Under the pieces are notes generated by a model. The model made no database searches. It was not told the origin of the DNA and saw only the letters and a list, made by a program, of their open reading frames with translations. 64,000 nt of DNA, taken from assembly GCA_934654585.1 (NCBI GenBank), contig CAKUGF010000002.1, forward strand, positions 115,180 through 179,179, given 5' to 3'. The DNA is from an uncultured Collinsella sp. Lineage in GTDB: Bacteria; Actinomycetota; Coriobacteriia; Coriobacteriales; Coriobacteriaceae. Within the stretch, counting starts at the first letter, position 1, and every line of letters begins with the position of its first letter. The position numbers were made by a program, and so were the translations under genes. This document shows, in pieces, positions 28,505-38,273 of this stretch.

Positions 28505-29341
28505 ATGTTCTATCTCAAGGATTGCAGCGAGCAGCCGCGACCACCGCAAAGAACCATCGAAGGCATTGCGCGCGGCGTACGCATCGCCTTTAGACTTATT
28601 CCCTTCGTACAATCCGTCGAACTTGTAGGACCTGAAGATATCGACGGCGACTGCCCTATTCAGCTTCAGGTCAATATCGATCCGCGGTTTGGCATGCCCT
28701 TCGCTCCAATCTTCGACGAGCCCTGGCAGCCCTCGAGAGATGTACGCTTTAAGCCGTTTAGTCAATACCTGCTTACCGAACTCGGTCGCGATGTTGACTG
28801 CTTTGCTGGCGACAGCGCCCGCGCACGCGAGATCGGGCGCGATACTAAGCTTGTCTACGAGCGAGAGCCCGACTACTTTCTATCTGACACAATCGAACCG
28901 CTGTTCAAATCGGCCGAAAATGACGCGCGAGAAGCCGCGAGGTGCCTGGAGGACGACTTTCGCGCCATGGCCCCCAACATCTGCCACTATGCCGGGGAGG
29001 TGGCGCTGTCGAGTCTCGAAATCGCCTACCACGCCATGGGCGGTCTGGATGTATTCGCGCCCAACATCTCCAATTACTTGGAAAATGCGTCGGGGGCACG
29101 AGCGATACGTTGTGCCGACTTATGGCTAAGGCACGCCGCGGGCGAGCTCGGTTATTGCATGCGATGCGTTCATAACGGCGCGCCGGTAAGCGGTCTTGAT
29201 GCGCTGTGCGCGGTAGTCTACGCGAATCAGTTTGCTGATGAGTTGGACATGGCCGGTAGACCGGCATTTTGGATTCCAATTCGCAATCCCGAGGTTATTG
29301 AGCTCATGAGGACACTCGAGATGCCATGGGAATGCCGATAA
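28505..29341 (+). CDS. Conserved hypothetical protein (paralogue of the next gene)
   Basis: A 278-residue soluble protein with no family I recognise. It has no signal peptide or membrane helix. The next locus, 45 bases downstream, is a clear paralogue: shared blocks are MFYxKDxS at the start, GPIELQLNID/CPIQLQVNID, LGRDVxCxxxxxxARxxGRxTKLVYER and GRPAFWIPIRNPEV near the end. The conserved start fixes the ATG at 28505, which has GGAAGGAAA upstream. The pair is probably co-transcribed. The first copy ends soon after the WIP motif, while the second has a further domain. Confidence 0.8.
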   Translation: MFYLKDCSEQPRPPQRTIEGIARGVRIAFRLIPFVQSVELVGPEDIDGDCPIQLQVNIDPRFGMPFAPIFDEPWQPSRDVRFKPFSQYLLTELGRDVDCFAGDSARAREIGRDTKLVYEREPDYFLSDTIEPLFKSAENDAREAARCLEDDFRAMAPNICHYAGEVALSSLEIAYHAMGGLDVFAPNISNYLENASGARAIRCADLWLRHAAGELGYCMRCVHNGAPVSGLDALCAVVYANQFADELDMAGRPAFWIPIRNPEVIELMRTLEMPWECR

Positions 29342-29386
29342 CACGAGAAGGACGGACCACTCTAGGTAGCATGAGATAGGGGCGCT

Positions 29387-30457
29387 ATGTTTTATTACAA
29401 GGATTATTCCTCTTCAACGGTGTCGCCGAAGAGAGCCATAGATGAAATTGCAGATGCCTTGCAATGGCCTCTCAGCAATAGCCTCTGTGTGAAATCTGCC
29501 GAACTCGTTGAACCCGAGAAGCTCAGCGGCGAAGGACCGATTGAACTGCAGCTTAATATCGACTGGCGGCTTGGCACTCCTCTTGTGTCTGAATTCGTCA
29601 TGCCGTGGAAAGTGGCTGACGAGGAGCGCTGCAGGCGGTTTGCCGACGAGATCGTTCCGCAGCTGGGACGTGATGTCGAATGTTATACGGACCGCAACGA
29701 CCGCGCGAGCACGCCAGGTCGTAACACAAAGCTCGTTTACGAGCGTAGCGAGCACGACGAGAACGAAATGAAGAAGTCCCTCGAGATTTCTGAAGAGCTC
29801 GCGCGGAAGACAGCGGGGTATCTGGCAGATAGTTACCGCTCTAACGCGACGGAAATCTGTTTGAACGCCGCCAGCATAGCGCAGGGATATCTCGACCTTG
29901 CCTCCAGCGCCATGGGAGAAACGGACGATTACGTTCCATGGAATAATAGCGTCTGGGTATCTCTTGATGAAGCTCAGCTTTGTCGTGCAATCAACGGAAG
30001 CCCCCGACTCGAACGCGCTGCACACACATTGGACCACCACAAGGATGCCTACGAGCTTAGCTTATATGGTGAACAAGTGGTGGTCGGTCACGATGCGCTT
30101 CGTGCAGTGACCTAAGTAAACGAAATCGCAGATGCGCTGCATGCGGCTGGCAGGCCGGCATATTGGATTCCAGTTCATAATCCCGAGGTTTACGACTTCA
30201 TGAAGATGCTCGGATTGATTCCAGAGAAGCCGAAATTTGAAAAAGGCGACCGCGTGCGCTTTTGGGATGTTCGAGCCACCTCGATACACGGGCGCTGTGC
30301 CAACTTTCCCGAAAGGTTTGGTGTCGTCGAGGACGTCACACCTCGGCCTGGCGGAAACCCCAGCAAGGGGCGTTTTTGGACGTACGACGTTCGCGAGGGC
30401 GATGTGCTCCACAAGGGGCTGACAGATTGGGATATCGAGTGGCCCTATCGTTGCTAG
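29387..30457 (+). pseudogene. Paralogue interrupted by an in-frame stop (TAA at 30113)
   Basis: The first 242 codons (29387-30115) align with the upstream paralogue up to HDALRAVT, then meet TAA. The same frame continues with VNEIADALHAAGRPAYWIPVHNPEV, exactly what the upstream gene has at this point (TAC for Tyr there, TAA here). A single C-to-A change would explain it. Past the shared part, a further domain of about 75 residues (KGDRVRFWDVRATSIHGRC...) runs to TAG at 30457. Either the gene is a recent nonsense mutant, or two proteins are made, or the stop is read through. The open frame after the stop has an ATG at 30200 without an obvious ribosome binding site. Confidence 0.8.
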
Positions 30458-30499
30458 ACGACGATTCCTGCCCAAGGGATCCAAAGCGTCGGCACCAGC

Positions 30500-30532
30500 T
30501 TGGTGCAAAGTAACCTGACCCCATTGCACCAA
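30500..30532. repeat. Family B copy 3 (single unit)
   Basis: One 33-base unit, ends TTGGTGCAA and TTGCACCAA, centre AAGTAACCTGACCCCA. It equals one half of the double copies, so the mobile unit is probably the 33-mer. Confidence 0.85.
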
Positions 30533-30557
30533 ACAATTGACGACCAAGGCACCAAAA

Positions 30558-30626
30558 AAGTTGCGGTGGAATAGTTCCTGTTTAAAGGCCTAGGCCGCGT
30601 TTTTAGGAACTATTTCACCGCAACTT
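30558..30626. repeat. Family A copy 2
   Basis: A 22-base arm (30558-30579) inverted at 30605-30626 with a single G-U pair and a 25-base loop; arm core TTGCGGTGGAATAGTTCCT. Confidence 0.9.
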
Positions 30627-30628
30627 AA

Positions 30629-30661
30629 AGGGCCGCAGTTGGAGAAACCAGCTGCGGCCCT
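30629..30661 (-). terminator. Hairpin downstream of tyrS
   Basis: AGGGCCGCAG pairs with CTGCGGCCCT (30629-30638 with 30652-30661), with an inner TGG/CCA extension. A T-run is weak; the family A hairpin directly beyond it may complete termination. Confidence 0.55.
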
Positions 30662-30688
30662 ATTGCACATGTTAGGTTGACTTAGTCG

Positions 30689-31900
30689 TTAGACCAACTT
30701 GAAGCCCTTGCGCTTGCCTACGGAGAGGGTGTCGCCCAGCTTGAGGGCGCTGGGGTCGATGTTGTAGCTCTTGGGAGCCACGGCCTTGCCGTTGATCTTG
30801 ACACCGCCACCGTCGATATCGCGACGGGCCTGGCCGGCGCTCGCCGAAAGACCCAGGTCCTTGAGCAGGCCGGCGAGGTAGATCTGGCCCTCGTCGTTAA
30901 CGGTCAGCTCAATGTGCTTCTCGGGGAAGTCGGCAAGCTGGCCCTCCTTGAACACACGGTCGAACTCGGCCTGGGCCTCGTCGCCGGCACCGGCACCATG
31001 GTAGGTGTCGCACAGGTCGCGGCCCAGAGCGCGCTTGAGCTCGTAGGGGTCGGCAGAACCGTCGGCCAGGGCGGCGTCGATCTTATCGACCTCGGCCGGG
31101 GTGAGCGAGCTGGCCAGACGGTAGTACTTACCGATCATCTCGTCGGGAATGGACATAGTCTTGCCGAACATATCCTTGGGAGCGTCGGTCAGGCCGATGT
31201 AGTTGCCATAGGACTTGGACATCTTGCGCACGCCGTCGGTGCCCTCGAGCAGCGGCATGGTGAGCGCGATTTGCGGCTCCATGCCCATCTTCTCCATGAG
31301 CTCGCGACCGGCAAGCAGGTTGAAGAGCTGGTCGGTGCCGCCCATCTCCACGTCGGCCTTGATCTGAACGGAGTCGAAGGCCTGCATCACGGGGTACAGG
31401 AACTCGTGCAGGGCGATCGGCGTCTGGGACTGGTAGCGCTTGGTAAAGTCATCGCGCTCGAGGATGCGGGCGACGGTGAACTTGGAGCACACCTGCAGCA
31501 GGCCGGCCAGGTCCATCGAAAGGATCCAGTCGCCGTTGTGCACGATGGTGGTCTTCTCGGGATCCAGGATCTTCATGGCCTGGCTCACGTAGGTCTCGGC
31601 GTTGGCCTCGATCTGCTCCTGCGAAAGCTGCGGGCGCGTGGAGTTCTTGCCCGACGGGTCGCCGATCAGCGCGGTGCCGTTGCCGATGATGAGGGTGACG
31701 TTGTGGCCCAGGTCCTGGAACTGACGCATCTTGCGCAGGGGCACGGCATGGCCCAGGTGCAGGTCGGGGCTGGTGGGATCGACGCCGAGCTTGATGTTGA
31801 GGGGCTCGCCCTTCTCAAGCTTCTTGCGAAGGTCGGCCTCGGGGACGATCTTTGCGGCGCCCGAAGTGATGATACGCATTTGCTCGTCGACAGACAGCAT
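30689..31900 (-). CDS. tyrS: Tyrosyl-tRNA synthetase
   Basis: A 403-residue class I aminoacyl-tRNA synthetase that charges tRNA-Tyr. It shows the HIGH-type motif HLGH (DLHLGHAVPLRKM), the tyrosine-binding GGTDQLFNLL region, the KMSKS motif (RKMSKSYGNYIG) and a C-terminal S4-like domain (GLSASAGQARRDIDGGGV). The long-linker KMSKS variant is the TyrZ-like form common in Firmicutes and Actinobacteria. The ATG at 31900 has AAAGGAGG eight bases upstream; upstream in-frame codons lie in the gap after the U32 gene. No T-box leader is apparent in the 96-base gap. Confidence 0.95.
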   Translation of the reverse strand: MLSVDEQMRIITSGAAKIVPEADLRKKLEKGEPLNIKLGVDPTSPDLHLGHAVPLRKMRQFQDLGHNVTLIIGNGTALIGDPSGKNSTRPQLSQEQIEANAETYVSQAMKILDPEKTTIVHNGDWILSMDLAGLLQVCSKFTVARILERDDFTKRYQSQTPIALHEFLYPVMQAFDSVQIKADVEMGGTDQLFNLLAGRELMEKMGMEPQIALTMPLLEGTDGVRKMSKSYGNYIGLTDAPKDMFGKTMSIPDEMIGKYYRLASSLTPAEVDKIDAALADGSADPYELKRALGRDLCDTYHGAGAGDEAQAEFDRVFKEGQLADFPEKHIELTVNDEGQIYLAGLLKDLGLSASAGQARRDIDGGGVKINGKAVAPKSYNIDPSALKLGDTLSVGKRKGFKLV

Positions 31901-31996
31901 TGGGTATCCTCCTTTTGCTATAGCACCCTCGCCGAGAACGGCGGTGCTGGAAGTCCATAAACTCTCATATGATAACAAACTGACGCGACGCGGCAC

Positions 31997-33967
31997 CTAC
32001 GACAGGAAAATCCTCGTCCTGCCGCATGCGTCGACAGCGACCGGCAGACGTGTGCCATCGCGCTCGACCAAAAAGCGTGTCTGCTGGCGACGAGCGCAGT
32101 CCCGGCAATGGACCTGCCCCGTCGCATCGGTGGCACAAGGCCCCTCGGCAGTGAGCAGGCAGTGCTCACACACCATGAGCTCGGGATGGTCGGTGTCGAC
32201 AGGCCCCAAGACACCGGGACAAGCGGCAAGCTCGGCAACGCGCTCCGCATCACTGCCGAGCAACTCGGCTGGCAAATACACGTGGCCCGCTCCCAGCTCG
32301 CACAGCCAGAAAAGCGTGGCCCGGTTGGCGCAAAACACCGGCGCCGCGACGTCAAACGCCACGCTCAACTCACGCGCCATCGCAACCTGTCCCAAATTGC
32401 GGCAGACCACGCGCCCGGCACGCTGCATAAGCGACCGAGTCCGTTCGGCATCGCCCGCGCGACAGACCTCATCGAGCACCACGGTCGCATCGGACAGATC
32501 GAGCTCCTCACACGGGTCGACATCCATCAGCTCCCAGGCAAAGAACCTGCGAGCCAAAGCCCCCTGGCCCGCCGACTCCGCCAGTCCCGCCGCCGGCACA
32601 TCGCCAGCGGCCGCAGCGCTCTCGAATGGCAGCACCTTTACGGGGCACGCAACAGGCACAGCCGCATCGGCCTCGTCACGCATGCGCTCCAGGGCCGTCG
32701 CCGTCTGCTCCAACACACCGGCGCTGCGAATCAGATACACCTCGCAGCCCGCATCGACCTTGCGCTTGCAATGCACAACGACGCGCTCCCCCGCCGCGGC
32801 ACTCACCGGGCAGGGCACCTGTGGCCAGCGCTTGGGCACATCGGGACGCGCGTCGACACCCGGATAGAACCGGATTTCGAGCGTGTCGCCCTCGGTCACG
32901 GCGGCATCGAGCTCGACCATCACCTCTTCGTGCCCCACGGCGACCAAGCGGCCCACGCGCACGCCCTGGTTGATCGCGCGCTCAAAGCTCATGAGCTCGG
33001 CGCCCGAACGCCCCTGCAGATACGCATCGGTAAACCCGCGGTTGAATGACCTGCCCAGCTCGCGCTCGAGCGCGGCCACGGCACCGGCATCCCACACGCC
33101 GTCGCACACCATATCGAGCGCTCGGCGCCATACCCGTACCACGTTGAACACATAGTCGGGGTTTTTCATGCGCCCCTCGATCTTGAGCGACGCCACCCCA
33201 GCCCCAACAAGCTCGGGCAGGTGCGCAATGCCCAAGTAATCACGCGGGCACAGCAGTCGGTCGCCCTCAACGGCGACGACGCTCTGCCCCGCCTCGTCCA
33301 CCAGGTCATACGCCAGGCGGCAGGGCTGGGTGCAGTCGCCGCGCATCGCCGAGCGTCCGCGCCGCAGAGCCGAAAACTCGCAGGCGCCCGAGTACCCAAT
33401 GCAAATCGCGCCGTGGCAGAACACCTCGATAGGCACGCCGGTAGCGCACAGCGAGGCAATCTCTTCGACTGTCAGCTCGCGGGCGGTCGTCACGCGCTCG
33501 ACCCCCAACTCGTCGGCAATCAATCGAACAGCGCCTTCGCTATGAACACCTGCCTGCGTGGACAGGTGAATCTCGACACCGGGAATCGCCGCACGCAGCG
33601 CGCATACCAATCCGGCGTCGGCAACGATCAGGGCATCGGCACCCAGCTCCAGCGCATGGGCTCCCAGCTCCACCGCATCGGCCAGCTCATCATCGAACAC
33701 AAACACGTTGAGCGTCACATACACGCGCACGCCATGCGCATGCGCCACGGCACAACCGCGGGCGAACTCGTCGTCGGTAAAGCCGCGCGCGCTCACGCGG
33801 GCGTTAAACCCGCCCAGGCCCGCATAGACGGCATCGGCGCCCGCCGCAATGGCCGCGAGCATCTGATCGAGCCCACCCGCAGGCGCCAGCAGCTCGGGCA
33901 ACGCCGTCCCGGCAGCCCCCGGCCTCTTCCCATATTCTCCGTTCGGCCCCGTCGTCCGAATCGCCAT
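31997..33967 (-). CDS. U32 family peptidase-like protein (RlhA/TrhP type)
   Basis: A 656-residue member of peptidase family U32. Members act in tRNA or 23S rRNA hydroxylation (TrhP/YegQ and RlhA of E. coli); a peptidase role is not well supported. The core begins ELLAPAGGLDQMLAAI, with DAVYAGLGGFNARV and the Cys-rich iron-sulfur-type block SGACEFSALRRGRSAMRGDCTQPCR (spread over about 25 residues). The C-terminal third has another Cys cluster (CEHC, CRDC). Length equals that of RlhA. The ATG at 33967 has AAGGAG seven bases upstream. It probably shares transcription with tyrS. Confidence 0.87.
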   Translation of the reverse strand: MAIRTTGPNGEYGKRPGAAGTALPELLAPAGGLDQMLAAIAAGADAVYAGLGGFNARVSARGFTDDEFARGCAVAHAHGVRVYVTLNVFVFDDELADAVELGAHALELGADALIVADAGLVCALRAAIPGVEIHLSTQAGVHSEGAVRLIADELGVERVTTARELTVEEIASLCATGVPIEVFCHGAICIGYSGACEFSALRRGRSAMRGDCTQPCRLAYDLVDEAGQSVVAVEGDRLLCPRDYLGIAHLPELVGAGVASLKIEGRMKNPDYVFNVVRVWRRALDMVCDGVWDAGAVAALERELGRSFNRGFTDAYLQGRSGAELMSFERAINQGVRVGRLVAVGHEEVMVELDAAVTEGDTLEIRFYPGVDARPDVPKRWPQVPCPVSAAAGERVVVHCKRKVDAGCEVYLIRSAGVLEQTATALERMRDEADAAVPVACPVKVLPFESAAAAGDVPAAGLAESAGQGALARRFFAWELMDVDPCEELDLSDATVVLDEVCRAGDAERTRSLMQRAGRVVCRNLGQVAMARELSVAFDVAAPVFCANRATLFWLCELGAGHVYLPAELLGSDAERVAELAACPGVLGPVDTDHPELMVCEHCLLTAEGPCATDATGQVHCRDCARRQQTRFLVERDGTRLPVAVDACGRTRIFLS

Positions 33968-34133
33968 CGGCAAACTCCTTACCAAGGTATGCAGTCACTC
34001 TGAAAATTGCCATTACCCAGCATACACGAGGCCTCGCGCGCCCCGGTTTGGTTTATCGTGTAATAGCTTATGTCCATCCTGCCCCGGCGGCACCAACCAA
34101 ACCGCCCGGCACGACATACCTGGAGGTCGATAT

Positions 34134-36317
34134 ATGGGTCCTCGCCAACGACAGGGACGCAGTCGTTCCAAGACGCATGCCCTGCCCATGATCTTGCTCT
34201 CGTTTTTGGGCTTTCTGCTTATCGCGGGCGTGGCGTTTGGCATCGGCATGGTCGGTAACGTCAACCGCTGGCTGTCCGATCTGCCCGACTACACCGACGC
34301 CAATGCCTATCTGGTAAGCGAACCCACCGAGATCGTCGATTGCAACGGCAACAAGATCGCGAGCTTCTACACGCAAAACCGCAAGTCCGTCACCAAGGAC
34401 CAGGTTTCCCCCTACGTGCTGCAGGGCACCGTCGACGTTGAGGACGAGCGCTTCTACGAGCACGGCGGTATCGACCTGTGGGGCATCGCGCGTGCCGCCG
34501 TGGCGACCGCCTCCGGTGGCCACGAGGGCGCATCGACCATCACCCAGCAGCTGGTGCGCAACACCATCCTGCAGGAGGAGCAGTTCGATTCGACCATCGA
34601 GCGTAAGGTGCGTGAGGCCTATATCGCCATCAAGATGGAGGAGATGTACTCCAAGGACGAGATCCTTATGATGTACCTCAACACCATCTATTACGGCCAT
34701 GGTGCCTACGGTATCGAGGCCGCCGCCGAAACCTATCTGTCCAAGAGCGCCGCCGACCTCACCCTGAGCGAGGCCGCGCTGCTCATCGGTCTTCCTAACT
34801 CGCCGTCGCAGTACGACCCCACGGTCAACCCCGACCTGGCGCTCTCCCGCCGCAACAAGGTCCTCGACAACATGCTGCGCCTGGGCCATATCACCCAAGA
34901 GGAGCACGATGCCGCTCAGGCCGAACCCATCACCCTCAACGTGACCGAGATTTCGGGCAGCGGCGTCGATGTGTACTCTCAGCCTTACTTTGTGTCCTAT
35001 GTTAAGAAGCTGCTGGAGCAGGAGTTCTCCACCGATGTTCTCTTTAAGGGCGGCCTGACCGTCAAGACCACCATCGACCCCACGATGCAGCAGGTGGCAG
35101 AGGACGCCGTCCGTGCCCAGCTCGATTCGCTTTCGCTCGACGGCTTGGATATGGGTATGGTCGTTGTCGACCCCAAGACCGGCTACATTAAGTGCATGGT
35201 GGGCGGCTACGACTACAACGCCGACGAGAACCACGTCAACCACGCCACGGCCAAGCGTCCCGTGGGCTCCACGTTTAAGGCCTTTACGCTGGCGACGGCC
35301 ATTCAAAACGGCATGAACCCCAACATCACCCTCAACTGCAACTCGCCGCTCACGGTAAAGGGCACCACAACCAAGGTGCAAAACTACGCCAACACGAGCT
35401 ATGGCAACATCTCGCTCAAGCAGGCAACGGCCGTATCGTCCAACACCGCCTACATCCAGGTTGCCGACGCCATCGGCAACGACAAGATCCTCTCGCTCGT
35501 CAAAAAGCTTGGCATCGACACCTCCGGCGGAAACATCGAGGACGTCCCCGTCATGACGCTCGGCCCCGGTTCGATTTCGCCGCTCGAGATGGCCTCTGCC
35601 TACGGCACGTTTGCCAACGGCGGCTACTATCGTCAGCCGATCGCCATTACCGAGATCGATTCGCGCACCGGCTCGGTGCTCTACCAGCACACCGACAACC
35701 CCAAGCAGGTGCTCTCCACGGGCGAGGCTGCGGCAGTGACCGACGTCCTGACCGGCGTTATGCAGGGCAGCGGAACGGGCGTCGACGGCGCTCTGAGCGT
35801 CAGCCAGCCGTATGCGGGCAAGACCGGCACCACCGACGACAACACCAACCTGTGGTTCTGCGGCTATACCCCGCAGCTGGCGTGCGCGCTGTGGACCGGC
35901 TACTCCGCGGGCGAAATCCCCATCCAAAAGTACGGAGCCGACCTGTTTGGCTCGCAGACCAACCTGCCTGTCTTTAAAAAGTTTATGGACACCGTCTTGG
36001 CCGGCACCCAGCGCGAGGAGTTCCCGACCGGCACAACTCCCACGTATAAGAACAACAACGTCTGGAAGTTCTACGGCACCAGCAACACCAAGAAGGAAGA
36101 GTCCAAGGACGAGGACGAAAAGGACGAGGAAGAGACCACCACGACCACTACGACGACGACCACCACGACCACCGAGACCACGGGCGGCGAAAGCACCGGT
36201 GGCTCCGGCACGACCGGTGGCTCGACAGGCGGCGACGGTAGCGGTGGCGAAGGCGGCGAGGGTGGCTCCCCCACGCCCACACCTACCCCAACGCCCGATC
36301 CCTCTACGGGTCAGTAG
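34134..36317 (+). CDS. Class A penicillin-binding protein (PBP1A-like)
   Basis: A 727-residue bifunctional peptidoglycan synthase. A cytoplasmic basic start and one membrane helix (about 17-40) lead to a GT51 transglycosylase domain (EDERFYEHGG, GASTITQQLVRN, catalytic Glu in the first motif) and a transpeptidase domain with SxxK as PVGSTFKAF, SSN and KTGTT. The C-terminus is a low-complexity tail: acidic/Lys stretch, 13 Thr in a row, Gly/Ser/Thr, then TPTPTPTP. The tail may span the wall and could be O-glycosylated. GGAGGTCGATAT precedes the ATG. The encoding DNA of the Thr run alternates ACC/ACG/ACT, so slippage is limited. Confidence 0.95.
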   Translation: MGPRQRQGRSRSKTHALPMILLSFLGFLLIAGVAFGIGMVGNVNRWLSDLPDYTDANAYLVSEPTEIVDCNGNKIASFYTQNRKSVTKDQVSPYVLQGTVDVEDERFYEHGGIDLWGIARAAVATASGGHEGASTITQQLVRNTILQEEQFDSTIERKVREAYIAIKMEEMYSKDEILMMYLNTIYYGHGAYGIEAAAETYLSKSAADLTLSEAALLIGLPNSPSQYDPTVNPDLALSRRNKVLDNMLRLGHITQEEHDAAQAEPITLNVTEISGSGVDVYSQPYFVSYVKKLLEQEFSTDVLFKGGLTVKTTIDPTMQQVAEDAVRAQLDSLSLDGLDMGMVVVDPKTGYIKCMVGGYDYNADENHVNHATAKRPVGSTFKAFTLATAIQNGMNPNITLNCNSPLTVKGTTTKVQNYANTSYGNISLKQATAVSSNTAYIQVADAIGNDKILSLVKKLGIDTSGGNIEDVPVMTLGPGSISPLEMASAYGTFANGGYYRQPIAITEIDSRTGSVLYQHTDNPKQVLSTGEAAAVTDVLTGVMQGSGTGVDGALSVSQPYAGKTGTTDDNTNLWFCGYTPQLACALWTGYSAGEIPIQKYGADLFGSQTNLPVFKKFMDTVLAGTQREEFPTGTTPTYKNNNVWKFYGTSNTKKEESKDEDEKDEEETTTTTTTTTTTTTETTGGESTGGSGTTGGSTGGDGSGGEGGEGGSPTPTPTPTPDPSTGQ

Positions 36318-36338
36318 GCACCAGCCATAGTCAATCAA

Positions 36339-36376
36339 AGGCGCCCGAGCAGCACAGGCTGCTCGGGCGCCTTTTT
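36339..36376 (+). terminator. Terminator of the PBP gene
   Basis: A perfect 15-bp stem (36339-36353 with 36358-36372), ACAG loop, then TTTTT. Confidence 0.93.
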
Positions 36377-36412
36377 GCTGCGGGGACCATGCGAGCACCC
36401 CCTATGGGCAAC

Positions 36413-36450
36413 AACGAAAAAGGGGGCGTCGACCATCGCCGACGCCCCCT
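36413..36450 (-). terminator. Terminator of argR
   Basis: AGGGGGCGTCG (36421-36431) pairs perfectly with 36440-36450; the minus strand then reads TTTTTCGTT. Confidence 0.85.
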
Positions 36451-36500
36451 ACAGGCCGCTAGAATCGCCCGCACGGCTCAATCCGCACGCGGTGCCTCCC

Positions 36501-36938
36501 CTACTTGCGGGAGTTGCTCAGCTTGTTGATGAGCGCCTCCAGACGCTCGCCGTCCTCAGCAGTCTGGGCGATAACCAAGATCGTGTCGTTGCCGGCAAGC
36601 GAGCCAAGTACATCGGGCAGCTCGGCGGCATCAACGGCGGCGGCAATGCCCGAAGCGGTACCGGGCTGAGCCTTGATCATAACCAGATTGTCGGTACGCA
36701 GAACGCCCGTCACCAGCTCGGACACCATGCGCTGCAGGTGCAAGTCCTCGGCCAGGACATAGATACCCTCGGGGAGCTTGCGCAGCCCCATATCTGCGAT
36801 ATCGCGCGAAACAGTCGCCTGCGTGCAATCGAATCCCATAGCGCGGAGCTCATCCACCAGCACTCGCTGCGTACGCACGTCCTTGTTGCGCACGATATCT
36901 CTGATGGCATCCTGGCGCCCGTTGCGTTTTTTAGCCAT
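36501..36938 (-). CDS. argR: Arginine repressor
   Basis: A 145-residue ArgR: an N-terminal winged helix (CTQATVSRDIADMGLRK) and a C-terminal arginine-binding, hexamer-forming domain (TASGIAAAVD, GNDTILVIAQT). It represses arginine synthesis and may control arginine or carbamoyl-phosphate metabolism, relevant to the carbamate kinase and YgeW genes 20 kb away. GTGAGG lies six bases upstream of the ATG at 36938. A perfect palindrome at 36973-36987 may be an autoregulatory site. No arg operon is in the window. Confidence 0.95.
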   Translation of the reverse strand: MAKKRNGRQDAIRDIVRNKDVRTQRVLVDELRAMGFDCTQATVSRDIADMGLRKLPEGIYVLAEDLHLQRMVSELVTGVLRTDNLVMIKAQPGTASGIAAAVDAAELPDVLGSLAGNDTILVIAQTAEDGERLEALINKLSNSRK

Positions 36939-36972
36939 GCAAAACCTCACTCCATAGATGGCGGAGACAATC

Positions 36973-36987
36973 ATTCAGTGACTGAAT
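36973..36987. promoter_or_regulatory. Palindromic operator candidate upstream of argR
   Basis: ATTCAGTGACTGAAT is a perfect palindrome with one central base, 35 bases upstream of the argR start. It carries ATTCA and TGAAT half-sites like ArgR boxes, although in outward rather than the usual orientation. Confidence 0.45.
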
Positions 36988-37070
36988 AGTTTAGCGCTAT
37001 TTGAGGTCTTTTGTGTATAAGAACGCATTTCGAAACAATTCTATGCAAATTTGTTTCGTACGGAGCAGCA

Positions 37071-38111
37071 CTAGGCCGTTTTTGCTCCCGTCCGGTTAAA
37101 AAAAGCGGCCAGATGCGTATACATCACGCAGCGCGAGGGCTTGGCGCTGGCAATCGGTCCAAACAACAGGCCGAGTCCGCGATGGTTGTCCTTGAGGGCC
37201 GCAACCATCTGACGGGTTCGAGGCGCATCGAGCATATCACGCATACGAGCGGCGCGCTCAATTGAAGACACCCCGTGCGGGCTCAAGCACAAATTCTCGA
37301 TGCAATCGACCAAGGCGACAAAGTAGAACCTCTGGCATGCAAGCTTGAGCTGACCGTCGTCGCCCGCCTCCGAAAGCGATTCGGTAAGCTCGTCGAGCGC
37401 CCGGACGTCATCGGTAAGCTTGGCAAACAGTGTGGGCTCAAAGGCATCCGTAAGCTTTGGCGCCACCACATGGAAGCAGGCGTCACCGCACCCGGATACG
37501 CGCCGCGCCTGCGAAAGGGCGCATGTCATAAACCCAATTGAGCGAAAAGCGCGACTGCGCGACAGACACGCTTCGAACAACGAACGACTATATACCACGC
37601 CGGAAGTCTGGGCAATCAGGCCGCCGGATATCATCTGAGACAGCCCTGCCGCCAGAGAAGCACGGTCATCGATCGCAAGAGAGGTGGCATCCAGCACGCG
37701 CGAATGACGGTCACGATGCGCATCGTAGCGGTCGAGCGACACCGTGGGGATCACAATATCCGCTGCGGCATCGCATGCAACATCGACCATCTTGGAAAGA
37801 GACTGTGGGGCGAACCACTCGTTGGCATTCATGGCCACGATCTGAGACCCACGCGAGGCGGCAAGGCCAGCGTGCAGGCATGCCCCGCGCGCCGAATCCT
37901 CGACGTCAATCAAATCGATGTGAATGTCTCTGCCGGCGGCAACCTCGAGCGAATGACGCACGCCCGGTGCCACATCGCGGCACACGACGACAATCTGCAG
38001 ATCGTAGAGGTCTTGGTTCTGGACGCTCTCGAGTGCGCGCATCGCATAGTTGGGCGAACCCTCGACAACGAGGATCACCGAAAGTCGCGGATGCGAACCA
38101 CGTCGAACCAA
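37071..38111 (-). CDS. Glycosyltransferase family 2-like protein
   Basis: A 346-residue protein with a GT-A-like N-terminal domain: LSVILVVEGSPNYAMRALES followed by QIVVVCRDVAPG. These open like family 2 glycosyltransferases. The usual DxD metal-binding motif is replaced by NANEW at about residue 95, so catalytic activity is doubtful. The C-terminal half is not recognisable. No ATG fits the N-terminal homology; TTG at 38111 gives the full first beta strand and has a GGACGGAAAAC sequence upstream. It is monocistronic between argR and truA and not embedded in a polysaccharide cluster. Confidence 0.7.
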   Translation of the reverse strand: MVRRGSHPRLSVILVVEGSPNYAMRALESVQNQDLYDLQIVVVCRDVAPGVRHSLEVAAGRDIHIDLIDVEDSARGACLHAGLAASRGSQIVAMNANEWFAPQSLSKMVDVACDAAADIVIPTVSLDRYDAHRDRHSRVLDATSLAIDDRASLAAGLSQMISGGLIAQTSGVVYSRSLFEACLSRSRAFRSIGFMTCALSQARRVSGCGDACFHVVAPKLTDAFEPTLFAKLTDDVRALDELTESLSEAGDDGQLKLACQRFYFVALVDCIENLCLSPHGVSSIERAARMRDMLDAPRTRQMVAALKDNHRGLGLLFGPIASAKPSRCVMYTHLAAFFNRTGAKTA

Positions 38112-38273
38112 GTTTTCCGTCCTCTCGACAGCGCTACATTAAACTGTCGTTCATGGTACACCCCGCCAATAAAAGCAACGGGGCGCCAGACACGCTGCAC
38201 GTCAAGAACAGATGTTGCACACGCGCAGCTCACACATGGCGTACGGACGAAAGCGGGCCTACCAGACCCTCCC

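Noticed and set aside
34068-36398. A 776-codon open frame on the minus strand opposite the PBP gene
   Set aside because: Antisense shadow of a protein with all catalytic motifs intact; no start signal.
37031-37058. AT-rich hairpin CGAAACAA/TTGTTTCG between argR and the glycosyltransferase-like gene as a terminator
   Set aside because: An 8-bp A/T-rich stem with no T-run; could equally be a chance palindrome in the argR promoter region.
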